Notes: generated by a model not told the origin, from the letters alone. Shown: positions 35,095-44,565, numbered from the stretch's first letter. The stretch is DNA of 47,731 nucleotides from Tissierellales bacterium (GCA_025210965.1 JAOAQY010000159.1:1-47731), one strand, 5' to 3'. Translations and numbers: made by a program.

Positions 35095-38000
35095 CTACTG
35101 TATCATAAATTGTTTTGCATATATTACTTTTTCATCTAAGATGAGACGCATCTCATATATACCACTTGGAAATCCCGTTTCGCTATTTAGTGTAAGTGAA
35201 CCCTGCGCTAACTGACTAGCTTTTATAGGAAATTGCATAATTCCTTGCTGATTTTGTATATCTATCATCTGACCTACAAGCATTGCGTCACCTTCACCAT
35301 CAATCTTAACTTGTATTCCTAAGTTTAAAGCATTTGACTTCCCGTCATATACATCTACAAACATTATCGGCATATTTATGCGTTGTTCTTCACTAATTTC
35401 TATTAAAAGTGTAATTACCCCTTTAGTCCAGCCATTTTCTGGACGCTTCATCTGAATTTGACATTTTCCATCTGACTTAACTGGTACTTCAAAAGATTGT
35501 TTCAATCTCTTGTTTACAAATAAATGTACCTTTACACTTTCAATACCTGGTTTTAAATTCAAATCAAAATTCACTTGTTCCTTATTTTTAGGTAAAAATT
35601 GAATATTGGAATTAGCTGCATTTTTATCTTTTTCAGCCTTCATCTGTTTTTTCATTTCCTCAAGTTTTGCTGTATCCTCCACATAGAAATCTATGCTTTT
35701 AGCTAGTTGCCCAATTACATATACCCTAGCTTGATACCAACCTAGTTTCCAGGTGCTACCTTCATTTAAATCGAATCCTAATTTAAATTCACCATCTATT
35801 ATCTGGCTAGAATCATGTTCAGACAATCTTTCTTCCAATCCATCTCCAAGATAATAAAGCTTACTAGTAATTTCCAGCTCTTCATTAGCATTTATATCTA
35901 CATCAAATTCTATTCTAGGTAATGCATCAGGTACCCTAGGTAAATGCTTTTGCTCTAACTTGAATTTTTCTTCTAGCTGTTCTATTCTCTCTAGTTTTTC
36001 TTCCTCAGTTTGCGACTTTTTGATATGTTCTATCTTTTCCGCTTCTTGTTCGTCTGCAGATTTAAGCTTAAATATTTCTTTAAAAGTCTCATACTTAACT
36101 CTCTGAAGTGTCTCTTCAAACATATAGTGAGCTTCCCTATTATACTCGTCAATAGGGTTTCTAACACCTATATATTGCATCGCGACACCCTGCTTCATTT
36201 GATCAACCAAATCAATATGCTCCATCCAGAGTCTATCAAGTGTTCTCATAAGAATAAGTCTCTCTACAAATCGCATCTTAGATGGAGTTATAGCATTCTC
36301 CCTTTCACCGTATATTCTAAGAGCTTCTCCTTCATAGTACTCAACCAACTCTTTAAAATCAAGCTCTTCAACTTCGTCTTTTTCAAGACTAGTAAGACTG
36401 TAGTCAATGTCTAACCCAAGTTCATCTTTAATAAAAGATTCCATAGATTTCAAATCCCATTCTTCTGGGAATCTTGCCTCTCCTACAATTTGACTTAGTC
36501 CGTCAGATATACTTCTGCCAATCGCCGATTTAATCCACTCACTCATATCTTCGCTATCAAGTATTTTATCTCTTTCTTCGTAAACTATCGCTCTTTGTTT
36601 GCTTAGTATCTCATCATATTTCATCGTATTTTCACGAATACGTTTAAACATCATATCAACATTCAATTGAGCAGAATCTATAGCTTTTTGGAAAGCTTTA
36701 GCCTCAAGTCTTTCACCTCGCTCTAACCCTGCTTTATCTACTAATTTCCTTACATCATCTAGTCTTTCTTCATCAAAATAATCAAATATCTTATCTTCCA
36801 ATGATACAAAAAATCTAGATTTACCAGGATCACCTTGTCTTCCAGATCGACCTCTAAGCTGATCATCTATACGAACAGCATCATGCTTCTCTGTACCAAC
36901 AACATAAAGACCGCCAAGTTCTGAAACTCCATCGCCAAGTTTTATATCAGTTCCACGGCCCGCCATATTAGTAGCTATAGTAACTGCTCCTTTTTGCCCA
37001 GCAAGAGCTACTATCTCAGCCTCTTCTTTATTTTGCTTCGCATTTAATAAATGATGTTTAATTCCTGCTTTTTTAAACCTCTTGCTAAGTGCTTCTGAAT
37101 CCTCTATATAAATAGTACCAACTAGTACTGGTTGTCCTTTTTCATGTGCTTCCTTAACCTCTTTCGTTACTGCCTCGTATTTTTCATCACGAGTAGCATA
37201 TATCCAATCTCCCTCGTCCACTCGAGCTAATGGTTTGTTTGTAGGTATACTAACTACTCCCATACCATAGACTGACTGAAACTCTGCTTTTTCAGTTCTA
37301 GCAGTACCTGTCATTCCTGATAATTTATTAAACAATTTAAATAAATTCTGATATGAAATAGTAGCAAGGTTTTTAGATTCTTTCTGAACTTTTACATTTT
37401 CTTTAGCCTCTATTGCTTGATGTAAACCGTTGCTAAATCTTCTTCCTGGCATCAATCTACCTGTAAACTGATCTACTATTATTATTTCTCCATCTTGAAC
37501 TACGTACTCTTTATCAGCTTTATAAACATAATTCGAAATCAAACTCTGTCTGATATGATGAAGTAATTCAACATTTTTCTCTGAAGCAAAATCCTCAAGA
37601 CCAAAAATCTTCTCTGCCTTGTCCATTCCTGATTCAGTCAAATCTACTTTTCTTTTATCATCATCTATTTCATAATCATCTTCTAATTTTAAACTCTTAA
37701 CAAATCTATCAACAGTAACATAATATTGCGATGGTATATTCCCCGTTCCTGAGATTATAAGAGGAGTTCTTGCTTCATCTATAAGTACACTGTCAACCTC
37801 ATCTATGATTGCATAATTAAGTCCTCGTTGAACTATTTTATTTTTTACAACAGCCATATTATCTCTCAAATAGTCAAAACCTATCTCGCTATTTGTTCCA
37901 TATGTTATATCCGCTGCATAGGCTTCTTTTTTCTGCAAAGGTTGCATTTGTCTTAAAACTATACCTACTTTAAGTCCTAAAAACTCAAATATTTGTCCCA

Positions 38001-38421
38001 TTTCTTCTCTATCTCGACTCGCCAAATACTCGTTTACCGTTATAATATAAACACCTTCACCAGCTAGTGCATTCAAATAGGCTGGCAGTGTTCCAACTAA
38101 TGTTTTTCCCTCTCCAGTCTTCATCTCCGCAATATTTCCACCGTGAAGAGCTATTCCTCCTATGATTTGAACCTTAAAATGCTTCATTCCAAGCACTCTC
38201 CAAGCTGCCTCTCTTACAACAGCATAGGCATCAATCATTATATCATCAAGCGTAGCTCCGCCACTCAACTGCTCCTTAAATTTAGTTGTCATTTCTCTTA
38301 GTTCATTATCCGTAAATTCTGCGTATTTTGATTCTAATGCCAATATTAATTCCGCAGTTTTGTCCATTTTTTTTAATATTTTTTTATGATCATCAAACAA
38401 GTTGCCTAGTAAATCAAACAT
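35095..38421 (-). CDS. secA: SecA-type preprotein translocase ATPase with a large C-terminal extension
   Basis: An 1108-residue protein. Residues 1-787 are a SecA motor: 'AEMKTGEGKTLVGTLPAYL' (Walker A), 'AIIDEVDSVLIDEARTPLI' (DEAD-like), 'GTIYIEDSEALSKRFKKAG', 'ATNMAGRGTDIKLG' and 'QLRGRSGRQGDPG'. The core is complete and should be active. After about residue 787 the usual short zinc-finger tail is absent. Instead there is a charged coiled linker (788-835) and about 270 residues in two or three beta-rich modules (about 836-916, 937-1025, 1026-1108), with 'WKLGWYQARVYVIG' and 'GFPSGIYEMRLILDEKVI'. Whether it is the housekeeping SecA or a SecA2 cannot be decided here; context favours SecA2. 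GAGGAG precedes the ATG. Confidence 0.95.
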   Translation of the reverse strand: MFDLLGNLFDDHKKILKKMDKTAELILALESKYAEFTDNELREMTTKFKEQLSGGATLDDIMIDAYAVVREAAWRVLGMKHFKVQIIGGIALHGGNIAEMKTGEGKTLVGTLPAYLNALAGEGVYIITVNEYLASRDREEMGQIFEFLGLKVGIVLRQMQPLQKKEAYAADITYGTNSEIGFDYLRDNMAVVKNKIVQRGLNYAIIDEVDSVLIDEARTPLIISGTGNIPSQYYVTVDRFVKSLKLEDDYEIDDDKRKVDLTESGMDKAEKIFGLEDFASEKNVELLHHIRQSLISNYVYKADKEYVVQDGEIIIVDQFTGRLMPGRRFSNGLHQAIEAKENVKVQKESKNLATISYQNLFKLFNKLSGMTGTARTEKAEFQSVYGMGVVSIPTNKPLARVDEGDWIYATRDEKYEAVTKEVKEAHEKGQPVLVGTIYIEDSEALSKRFKKAGIKHHLLNAKQNKEEAEIVALAGQKGAVTIATNMAGRGTDIKLGDGVSELGGLYVVGTEKHDAVRIDDQLRGRSGRQGDPGKSRFFVSLEDKIFDYFDEERLDDVRKLVDKAGLERGERLEAKAFQKAIDSAQLNVDMMFKRIRENTMKYDEILSKQRAIVYEERDKILDSEDMSEWIKSAIGRSISDGLSQIVGEARFPEEWDLKSMESFIKDELGLDIDYSLTSLEKDEVEELDFKELVEYYEGEALRIYGERENAITPSKMRFVERLILMRTLDRLWMEHIDLVDQMKQGVAMQYIGVRNPIDEYNREAHYMFEETLQRVKYETFKEIFKLKSADEQEAEKIEHIKKSQTEEEKLERIEQLEEKFKLEQKHLPRVPDALPRIEFDVDINANEELEITSKLYYLGDGLEERLSEHDSSQIIDGEFKLGFDLNEGSTWKLGWYQARVYVIGQLAKSIDFYVEDTAKLEEMKKQMKAEKDKNAANSNIQFLPKNKEQVNFDLNLKPGIESVKVHLFVNKRLKQSFEVPVKSDGKCQIQMKRPENGWTKGVITLLIEISEEQRINMPIMFVDVYDGKSNALNLGIQVKIDGEGDAMLVGQMIDIQNQQGIMQFPIKASQLAQGSLTLNSETGFPSGIYEMRLILDEKVIYAKQFMIQ

Positions 38422-38529
38422 TTATAAAACTCCTCGCATAAAATATTTATCATTCAATACAATTTATCTATATTCTAAATAGACAAACTAGTCACACTAT
38501 TGATTCTATCATGTTTTGAGGTCTCCAAC

Positions 38530-38556
38530 AAGAAAAAAAGAGCCTTTCGGCTCTTT
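38530..38556 (-). terminator. Terminator after the Asp-rich repeat protein gene
   Basis: AAAGAGCC (38537-38544) and GGCTCTTT (38549-38556) form an 8-bp stem with a TTTC or GAAA tetraloop and T-runs on both sides, so it can work in either direction. Confidence 0.9.
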
Positions 38557-38567
38557 TTTTAGTTTTT

Positions 38568-41021
38568 TTAATCAACAGGTGATTCATCTGCCAATTCATC
38601 TGGTCTACTTACAACTTTAACCGCCTTTATTTCATCATCATCTAAATAAAGTCTAACAAATTCGCCCTCATCTAAATCTCCAAATATTTCAGCACTTCTA
38701 TCCATATCTACTTCATCTTTATCACTTTTGCTGAAATCATCTGTATCAGTTCTAGGACTATCATCAAATCCTAACTCTAAGCTATCTCTGTTTACATCTA
38801 TAACTTTATAAACATCATCTTCATCATCTTCATCAATCAGAACATCAAAATCCGATATCTCATCTTCATCTTCGTCCCAAGTCATGTTTATAACAGAATC
38901 TTCTTCTAATCTATCTTTTTCTAAGTCATCTTCTGCATCATCTATAGCCGTAAGTTCATATCGTTCTTCATCTTCATCTTCAACTTTAATTACATAATCT
39001 CCATCTTTCTTTCTGATATCCTTAACTATAACTATCATCTCATCATCAGAAGATTTCCCTGGTTTACTACTTGCAAGTTTCTTAGGCTCGTCAACTTCAG
39101 CAAGAAGCTCAATTTCATCATCATCTAATTCCACTTTCACGAAATCGCCTTCTCTAATCTTTCCAAATTCAATGTAATCTTTGTCTTTATCAAGTGTAAC
39201 TTTGTGCTTAGAACTAAAATCATCTGTATCAGTATCTGGATCATCATCATATCCAAGCTCCACCTCATCAGAGTCTATATCTATAACTTTATAAACATCT
39301 TCATTTCTATCAATTCTCACATCAAAATCTGTTATTTCTTCATCATCGTCATCATAATCAATCTCTACAAAGTCACCTTCATGAACTTTTTTATCTTCAA
39401 TCATATCTTCAGCATCGTCAGTAACTTCAATTTTATACTCTTTGCCAGAACTACCTATTACATCTACATAAGTTTTACTTCCACTATCTCTTATATCATC
39501 AATCAAAACTATACTGCCATCTTCAATATCAGACATAGAAGCAGATGGTGCCTTTTCAGCATAATAGTCTTCATCTAAATTCTTATCTCTATAGTTTAAG
39601 AACGCTAATGAAAGAGCATCGACTTTATCATTATCAGTAACATGAACTTGAACAAAGTTTCCTTCTTCTATATCATCTGCACTAAATTTTATTTCAGCAA
39701 TATTTCTAGATTTTGTCAATTTCACGATATTGTCATCATCATAGTCATCAGTCTCAGTATCTAGATCCTCGCCAAATCCTAATTCTATTTCATCATCATC
39801 ATTATCAATTACATAATAAACTGGATTTTCATCAAAATCTCTATCTTTGATCAACAATTCTATAGATTCTGCATTGTATTTCTTATTTCCTTTTTCAGCT
39901 ATTACCTTGACTATATCATCATCGTCAATATCATCTTCAATATCCTTATATCCATCCGCATCTTTATCAACTTTTACAATATAACTTGTCTCATCGTCAT
40001 CATCATACTCTTGACTCGTCAATTCTAACTCATATTCATCATCATCATCATCTATGCTAGTCAATCTACCAATAAGCTCTATCTGACCTTTTTTGCCATC
40101 ACTTACTAGCGCTGCATCAGCATATTCGTCCTTCTTAACATCATCTTCATCATCAGTAACATAAACTAGTGCCTCTAGTTTATCGTCACTATTAGCATAT
40201 GCTCTTACAAAATCACCTTCGTCTACATTTCCATACACTGCAAATATGTCGCTTAGTCCCAATCTTTGAGCATAGTCTTCATCTAAATCACCATCATCAT
40301 AATACTTTCGTTTAGAATCATCAATATCACGTCCAAAACCTATAGCAACATCGCTTTTATTTAATTCTAGTAATTTATAAACCGAATTGTCCTCAATATC
40401 ATCTTCTTCAAATAACATTTTCATGTCAACTAATTCATAATCACCATGCTTGTCTCTTTTAAGACTTGCTAACACGATATCTTTCTTTTCATATTTTCCA
40501 TCTTTTAAATCATCATAATAGCTTTCATCATCATCTATTTCAGCTTCTATTTCGGCTCCAAATTGATTTTCAAAATCAACACCCTTGTTACTACCAGATA
40601 AATCTATGTCTTCTATTTTTAAAACTCTTTGTAAATCGCCCTCAGCTATTTCTTCTGCAACTTCAAATGTTATTTTCTTTTCACTTCCAAGTTTTTCAGC
40701 TTCATCGTTTATCAAATCTGACTCAACTTTTAAAGAATAGCTCTTTCCAAAATCATAACTATTTTTAGGCTCAACTTTAATCACTTTGTCATTGCTAGAA
40801 AACTTAAGTTCAACCTCGACCTCTTTGCCATTTTCATCTAATACTTTTATATGTGATTCTGCAGAGTTCTTGTTAACAGAATCACTAAATGTAATCGTCC
40901 AAACTTTATCTGGTGATACATCTTTAAGATCGCTACTGCTTGGCATAGACGCAAACGCTAAACCACTACTATTCACAACCAACATAATACCCAGCACCGC
41001 TGCTATTAGCTTCTTTTTCAT
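38568..41021 (-). CDS. Exported Asp-rich protein with SbsA Ig-like domain and four alternating module pairs
   Basis: An 817-residue very acidic protein. It has a signal peptide (1-25), an SbsA-type Ig-like domain (30-125, 'PDKVWTITFSDSVNKNS') and then four pairs of two alternating modules (B then A). A modules at about 214-288, 401-475, 576-650 and 737-811 share 'VYKVID..D..ELGF.DD..TDTDDF' and 'EGDFV.....DD....L'. B modules at about 130-213, 311-399, 498-575 and 659-736 share '..V.D....YEL...D.AED....' and 'I.DFDV.ID'. Each looks like a small beta barrel with Asp-rich loops. There is no SLH, sortase or LysM anchor. The Asp loops suggest divalent-cation binding (inference). AGGGAGAG precedes the ATG. 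Confidence 0.85.
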   Translation of the reverse strand: MKKKLIAAVLGIMLVVNSSGLAFASMPSSSDLKDVSPDKVWTITFSDSVNKNSAESHIKVLDENGKEVEVELKFSSNDKVIKVEPKNSYDFGKSYSLKVESDLINDEAEKLGSEKKITFEVAEEIAEGDLQRVLKIEDIDLSGSNKGVDFENQFGAEIEAEIDDDESYYDDLKDGKYEKKDIVLASLKRDKHGDYELVDMKMLFEEDDIEDNSVYKLLELNKSDVAIGFGRDIDDSKRKYYDDGDLDEDYAQRLGLSDIFAVYGNVDEGDFVRAYANSDDKLEALVYVTDDEDDVKKDEYADAALVSDGKKGQIELIGRLTSIDDDDDEYELELTSQEYDDDDETSYIVKVDKDADGYKDIEDDIDDDDIVKVIAEKGNKKYNAESIELLIKDRDFDENPVYYVIDNDDDEIELGFGEDLDTETDDYDDDNIVKLTKSRNIAEIKFSADDIEEGNFVQVHVTDNDKVDALSLAFLNYRDKNLDEDYYAEKAPSASMSDIEDGSIVLIDDIRDSGSKTYVDVIGSSGKEYKIEVTDDAEDMIEDKKVHEGDFVEIDYDDDDEEITDFDVRIDRNEDVYKVIDIDSDEVELGYDDDPDTDTDDFSSKHKVTLDKDKDYIEFGKIREGDFVKVELDDDEIELLAEVDEPKKLASSKPGKSSDDEMIVIVKDIRKKDGDYVIKVEDEDEERYELTAIDDAEDDLEKDRLEEDSVINMTWDEDEDEISDFDVLIDEDDEDDVYKVIDVNRDSLELGFDDSPRTDTDDFSKSDKDEVDMDRSAEIFGDLDEGEFVRLYLDDDEIKAVKVVSRPDELADESPVD

Positions 41022-41048
41022 CTTTCTCTCTCCCTATTATCTAATCCC

Positions 41049-41080
41049 CAAAAGACTTAGGAATATACCTAAGTCTTTTG
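41049..41080. repeat. 13-bp perfect inverted repeat between the SLH and Asp-rich genes
   Basis: CAAAAGACTTAGG (41049-41061) and CCTAAGTCTTTTG (41068-41080) with a 6-base loop. No T-tract follows outside the stem, only the TCTTTT inside it. It may be a weak terminator or an RNA processing or stability element. Confidence 0.8.
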
Positions 41081-41102
41081 AGTAATACTAACTATTTTCT
41101 CA

Positions 41103-42983
41103 CTATTGTTCTACAATTAACTCTGCCTTTATTTCGTCATTATCCTTGTCACTTCTGTCGTAAATCACCCAAATATCATCGCCTTTTGATAGATTATCTT
41201 CAACTTCGTCTCCATCAAACTCATCTTCATCATCATCATATAAATCCGCTCTAGAAACATCTACAGTGTATTCATCATCGTCGTCATCATTGTCTTCAAC
41301 TTTAATTTCTTCATCGTCATCATCTAAACGTTTTACTTCTGCATCAAGGACTTTGTAATCATCATCTTCAACTTCAACGCTTTCTAAGTCTCCACCATCA
41401 ACTTCGAATGTTACTTTATATCCTTCTTTCAAATCATCAAACTCATCATTTCTTTCGCCATCTACATCTAAGTCATCGTCGTCAAAATCATCATCGTCAT
41501 ACTCTTTAATTTCACCATCTTCAGTAACAAATTTTATAGAGTAGTTTCTTCCAGTATCAACTTCTACAATATATCCTGTGTACTCGTCATCCTCGTCGTC
41601 ATCATCTGGCTCTGCTAACAATACAATAACTCTATCATCATCATCTAGTATGAAGTCTACCTCGTCTCCACGCTCTAACTCTTTGATTTTGCTCTTTTCT
41701 TTGCCTTTTCTCTCAATATAAACGCTTCTAGAAACATCATACGTCTTTTCTTTGCCATCTACTTCAATTCTTATTTCATCATCGTCATCATCTATTTTTT
41801 TAATTTTCCCAGATAACTGAGTAGCATCTTCTTTATCTACTATAGTGACTACATCTCCTGATTTATCGACAAACAATGTAACATCGTCACCTTCATCTAC
41901 GTCTTTCAATTTTTTCTTATCACCATGCAAGTATACATTAACATCATCTTCTACATCAAACTCATCATCATCGTCTAGTTCTATTTTATCTTTAGAACTA
42001 CTAACATCAGTTACTTCTCCACTGTATGTCTTATGCTTAGATTTCGAAGAACTCTTACTTGATGACTCCTCCTTAATCTCAGCCTTTATAACTAAGCCAT
42101 TTCTGTCTGTAGTAATCTGAATAGTTTTTCCTTCTTCAAAATCAGACAATTCAGCTTTTCTATCATCTTCATCATACTTATCAGTAAATTGATCTATTGT
42201 AAACATTTTTTTCACAGTAGATGTAGCATTTAAATATACATATGCTTTGTTTCCAACTACTGTAACACTATCAATCTCACCCTCATGCTCCGTAGTTCTT
42301 GTTTTATCAAATGTAGGTGTAGTCGGTACATATGATGAAGCAACTGGTTTTATAAGCTTTTTATCTGCTATTGAAAGCATTTTAGCCGCTTGTGCTCTCG
42401 TAATCATCCCTTTAGGATTGAACATTCCATTATCCATCCCACTTATGATTCCGTGTTTATTTAATTCATAAACCGCTGGAACTGCAACTTGGTTAATCAT
42501 CATTTTATCAGTAAATGTCATATTTCCAAGTGCTATTTGTGTATTAGTATTTCCAATTCTATAAGATCTTGCTAAAAACAGCGAGAATTCCTCTCTAGTA
42601 ATATTTCCTGCTGATATCTCATTTTCAAATATTATACCTCTGCCTAATGCAACCGCCATAAATGGTTGTACCCATTTATTAACCCCTTTTTGTGTCAAAT
42701 AGCCCTTATATATATCCATATATTTTGATTTTTCACTAGCAGTTGCTCCTATCATATTCATCATAAGCGCTATAGACTGCTCCTTCGTAACATAAGTCGA
42801 TGGTCTAAATGTCCCATCAGAAAAACCATTTAATACATTTTTACTACTCAATTCGTGAATATACTGATACGCCCAGTGACTTTCAGTCACATCCTTAAAA
42901 GATTGTGCAAATGCAGTAGTCGCTGGCCCTACAACCATCATCCCTACTAATGCAATTGCCATCGCTTTTTTAAATTTCATCAT
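41103..42983 (-). CDS. S-layer protein: three SLH domains and five Asp-rich small-barrel repeats
   Basis: A 626-residue exported protein. After a signal peptide (1-26) come three SLH domains (about 28-72, 87-145, 155-208), with 'DVTESHWAYQYIHELSSKNV' and 'GFSDGTFRPSTYVTKEQSI' showing the first well. Five repeats of 65-85 residues follow at about 233-304, 319-385, 389-459, 467-538 and 543-626. Each runs G-x-I/V-x-x-V or I-D-D-D-D, a central acidic loop, then L-x-x-G-D-x-V and a final strand, like DUF5666-type small barrels. SLH domains bind pyruvylated wall polymers, so this is a wall-attached surface protein. Aspartate runs reach five in a row. Confidence 0.92.
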   Translation of the reverse strand: MMKFKKAMAIALVGMMVVGPATTAFAQSFKDVTESHWAYQYIHELSSKNVLNGFSDGTFRPSTYVTKEQSIALMMNMIGATASEKSKYMDIYKGYLTQKGVNKWVQPFMAVALGRGIIFENEISAGNITREEFSLFLARSYRIGNTNTQIALGNMTFTDKMMINQVAVPAVYELNKHGIISGMDNGMFNPKGMITRAQAAKMLSIADKKLIKPVASSYVPTTPTFDKTRTTEHEGEIDSVTVVGNKAYVYLNATSTVKKMFTIDQFTDKYDEDDRKAELSDFEEGKTIQITTDRNGLVIKAEIKEESSSKSSSKSKHKTYSGEVTDVSSSKDKIELDDDDEFDVEDDVNVYLHGDKKKLKDVDEGDDVTLFVDKSGDVVTIVDKEDATQLSGKIKKIDDDDDEIRIEVDGKEKTYDVSRSVYIERKGKEKSKIKELERGDEVDFILDDDDRVIVLLAEPDDDDEDDEYTGYIVEVDTGRNYSIKFVTEDGEIKEYDDDDFDDDDLDVDGERNDEFDDLKEGYKVTFEVDGGDLESVEVEDDDYKVLDAEVKRLDDDDEEIKVEDNDDDDDEYTVDVSRADLYDDDEDEFDGDEVEDNLSKGDDIWVIYDRSDKDNDEIKAELIVEQ

Positions 42984-43092
42984 AACACTTTCACTCTCCC
43001 TCTACGATTTTTACTAGTTCAATTATATATCAAAACCACTACTATTTAAATGACAATCTCAATACAAGTTCCTTAAAATAACATTAAAATAT

Positions 43093-44520
43093 TTACCACT
43101 TGTATGGATATTGTGATATCAAATTTCCGTGAGAATCATATAATTTACCCATATCTGGTCCATCATCATCCCATATTTCTAAATTAGTCCAATTTAAGAC
43201 ATTAGAGTCTGAAAAATTCTTCGAAACATGAGATCTTATTACAATTCTTTCATTTGGTCTAATTAATTTACCTTTACCAAACACATACTTTTCTCCACCA
43301 TTCTCTGATTTCAAATACCAATCAGTCAGCTCAACGCTCTCATCTCCGTAATTTTTAATATAAACTAAATCTTCTTTTCTATCTATTTTTTCAATTACAA
43401 TTTTTGAATTCCAAGTTTTCCCTCTTGATAAATGTGGTAACCATGGTTGAGGCATCCAGCTAAATCTGTTTCCTTTCGTTCTTGTTACGACACTTCCCAT
43501 TATATCAGGTCTATACATAACTATATACTCTTCAAATAGTCTATCTAAACTTTGAACATCTATACCTCCAACAATATCATAATAACTAGATTGTAAAACT
43601 AAGTATTTAGCACCAATACTTTTTATAAAACTCATCTCATTTTCAGAAATATAATCTTCTACGATACTTACAGTTTCTATCGATCTGAATTCATGCCTTT
43701 CTAATAATTCTTTAATTCCTGCTTCATTCATCAAACCAAAAATAAGACTCTGCATATTCCCTTGAGAATACAATAAAACAGAACTATTATTTCCAGAACC
43801 ATCAGTCCCTTTAAGTATCTTTAATTTAGCATCTTCGAAACTAAAAACATCTCCTCTAGAATATCTTTCAACTTCTAAATTCCTAGAAATTGCCCATCCT
43901 TTTAAATCACTAATATGACCTGTTCCTTTTTTAAAGTTTCCTATTAATATCCTCTTTGCCGGTACAGATTCCATTATATTAACTGCTCCGCCCGAAAATT
44001 TAGGATCTTCGTCACTGAGCATTAAAACATCTAACTGCTTTATTCCTAAGTTTTTCATGTATTTCAAAACGTCTTTCGAATCTGCCTTCGAGCCAGTGTC
44101 CAACAAAACATTTTGTCCATCCGGCATCTGAAACAATACAGCTCTTCCATTTTTTAAGTCCAAAAAATGAATAAGCCCTTCGCCATCATGACTCTTTGTT
44201 GCAGTAAATTTCAATCTATACTTCTTATTATCATTTAAATGAAGTTTCATGATGTATTCAACTCCTGGCAAATATGGTTTTAACGCATCAATTTTTGCCA
44301 CATTTTCAAAATAAGAAATATCAAAATCAACAGATCTTTGGAAATTATTGAGCTCTATGTGTTCTATTTGAGAATCTCCAACATTATTGTTGAACTCAAC
44401 TTTCCAAACGTAATTTAAGTCTACATTTTCAACATTACCATAGTCTATCCATTCATCCGCCTTTGCAGACACACTTATCAGTAATAATAAGCAACAAAAC
44501 ATACTTACAATTTTTTTCAT
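43093..44520 (-). CDS. Exported ComEC-type MBL-fold protein with lost metal site, plus lamin-tail domain
   Basis: A 475-residue protein: signal peptide (1-21), N-terminal Ig-like domain (about 28-108), metallo-beta-lactamase fold like the C-terminal part of ComEC (about 115-330), and a lamin-tail domain (about 375-475). The fold match is clear at 'VLFQMPDGQNVLLDTG' and 'DVLKYMKNLGIKQLDVLMLS', but the family H-x-H-x-D-H motif is replaced by S-D-E-D-P-K-F (169-175), so the metal site is gone. The C-terminus ('LVYIKNYGDESVELTDWYLK') is typical of lamin-tail domains. It probably binds rather than cuts. The start at 44520 follows GGAGGA, and an extended -10 (TG-C-TACAAT, 44562-44557) lies upstream. 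Confidence 0.82.
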   Translation of the reverse strand: MKKIVSMFCCLLLLISVSAKADEWIDYGNVENVDLNYVWKVEFNNNVGDSQIEHIELNNFQRSVDFDISYFENVAKIDALKPYLPGVEYIMKLHLNDNKKYRLKFTATKSHDGEGLIHFLDLKNGRAVLFQMPDGQNVLLDTGSKADSKDVLKYMKNLGIKQLDVLMLSDEDPKFSGGAVNIMESVPAKRILIGNFKKGTGHISDLKGWAISRNLEVERYSRGDVFSFEDAKLKILKGTDGSGNNSSVLLYSQGNMQSLIFGLMNEAGIKELLERHEFRSIETVSIVEDYISENEMSFIKSIGAKYLVLQSSYYDIVGGIDVQSLDRLFEEYIVMYRPDIMGSVVTRTKGNRFSWMPQPWLPHLSRGKTWNSKIVIEKIDRKEDLVYIKNYGDESVELTDWYLKSENGGEKYVFGKGKLIRPNERIVIRSHVSKNFSDSNVLNWTNLEIWDDDGPDMGKLYDSHGNLISQYPYKW

Positions 44521-44556
44521 AACTATTCCTCCACTGATAAAAACTATATCAACTCC

Positions 44557-44565
44557 ATTGTAGCA
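44557..44565 (-). promoter_or_regulatory. Extended -10 promoter of the MBL/lamin-tail gene
   Basis: On the minus strand, TG-C-TACAAT spans 44565-44557, with no good -35. The predicted start gives a leader of about 30 bases before the ATG at 44520. Confidence 0.45.

Noticed and set aside
35095-38421. Two separate genes (SecA plus a beta-rich protein) read as one
   Set aside because: The frame is continuous with a charged helical linker, and no internal ribosome site with start codon is evident near residue 835.
39204-40768. Plus-strand coding frames opposite the Asp-rich gene
   Set aside because: They are mirror images of the GAT-rich coding strand (Ile/Leu/His/Ser-rich), without ribosome sites.
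38568-41021. RTX or EF-hand calcium repeats in the Asp-rich protein
   Set aside because: No G-G-x-G-x-D nonapeptides and no canonical 12-residue EF loops; the aspartates occur in a different, longer module pattern.
38600-42300. Dense TCATCA/GATGAT runs looking like a microsatellite or CRISPR-like repeat
   Set aside because: They are the aspartate codons (GAT/GAC) of two acidic proteins read on the other strand; there are no regular spacers or conserved repeat unit.
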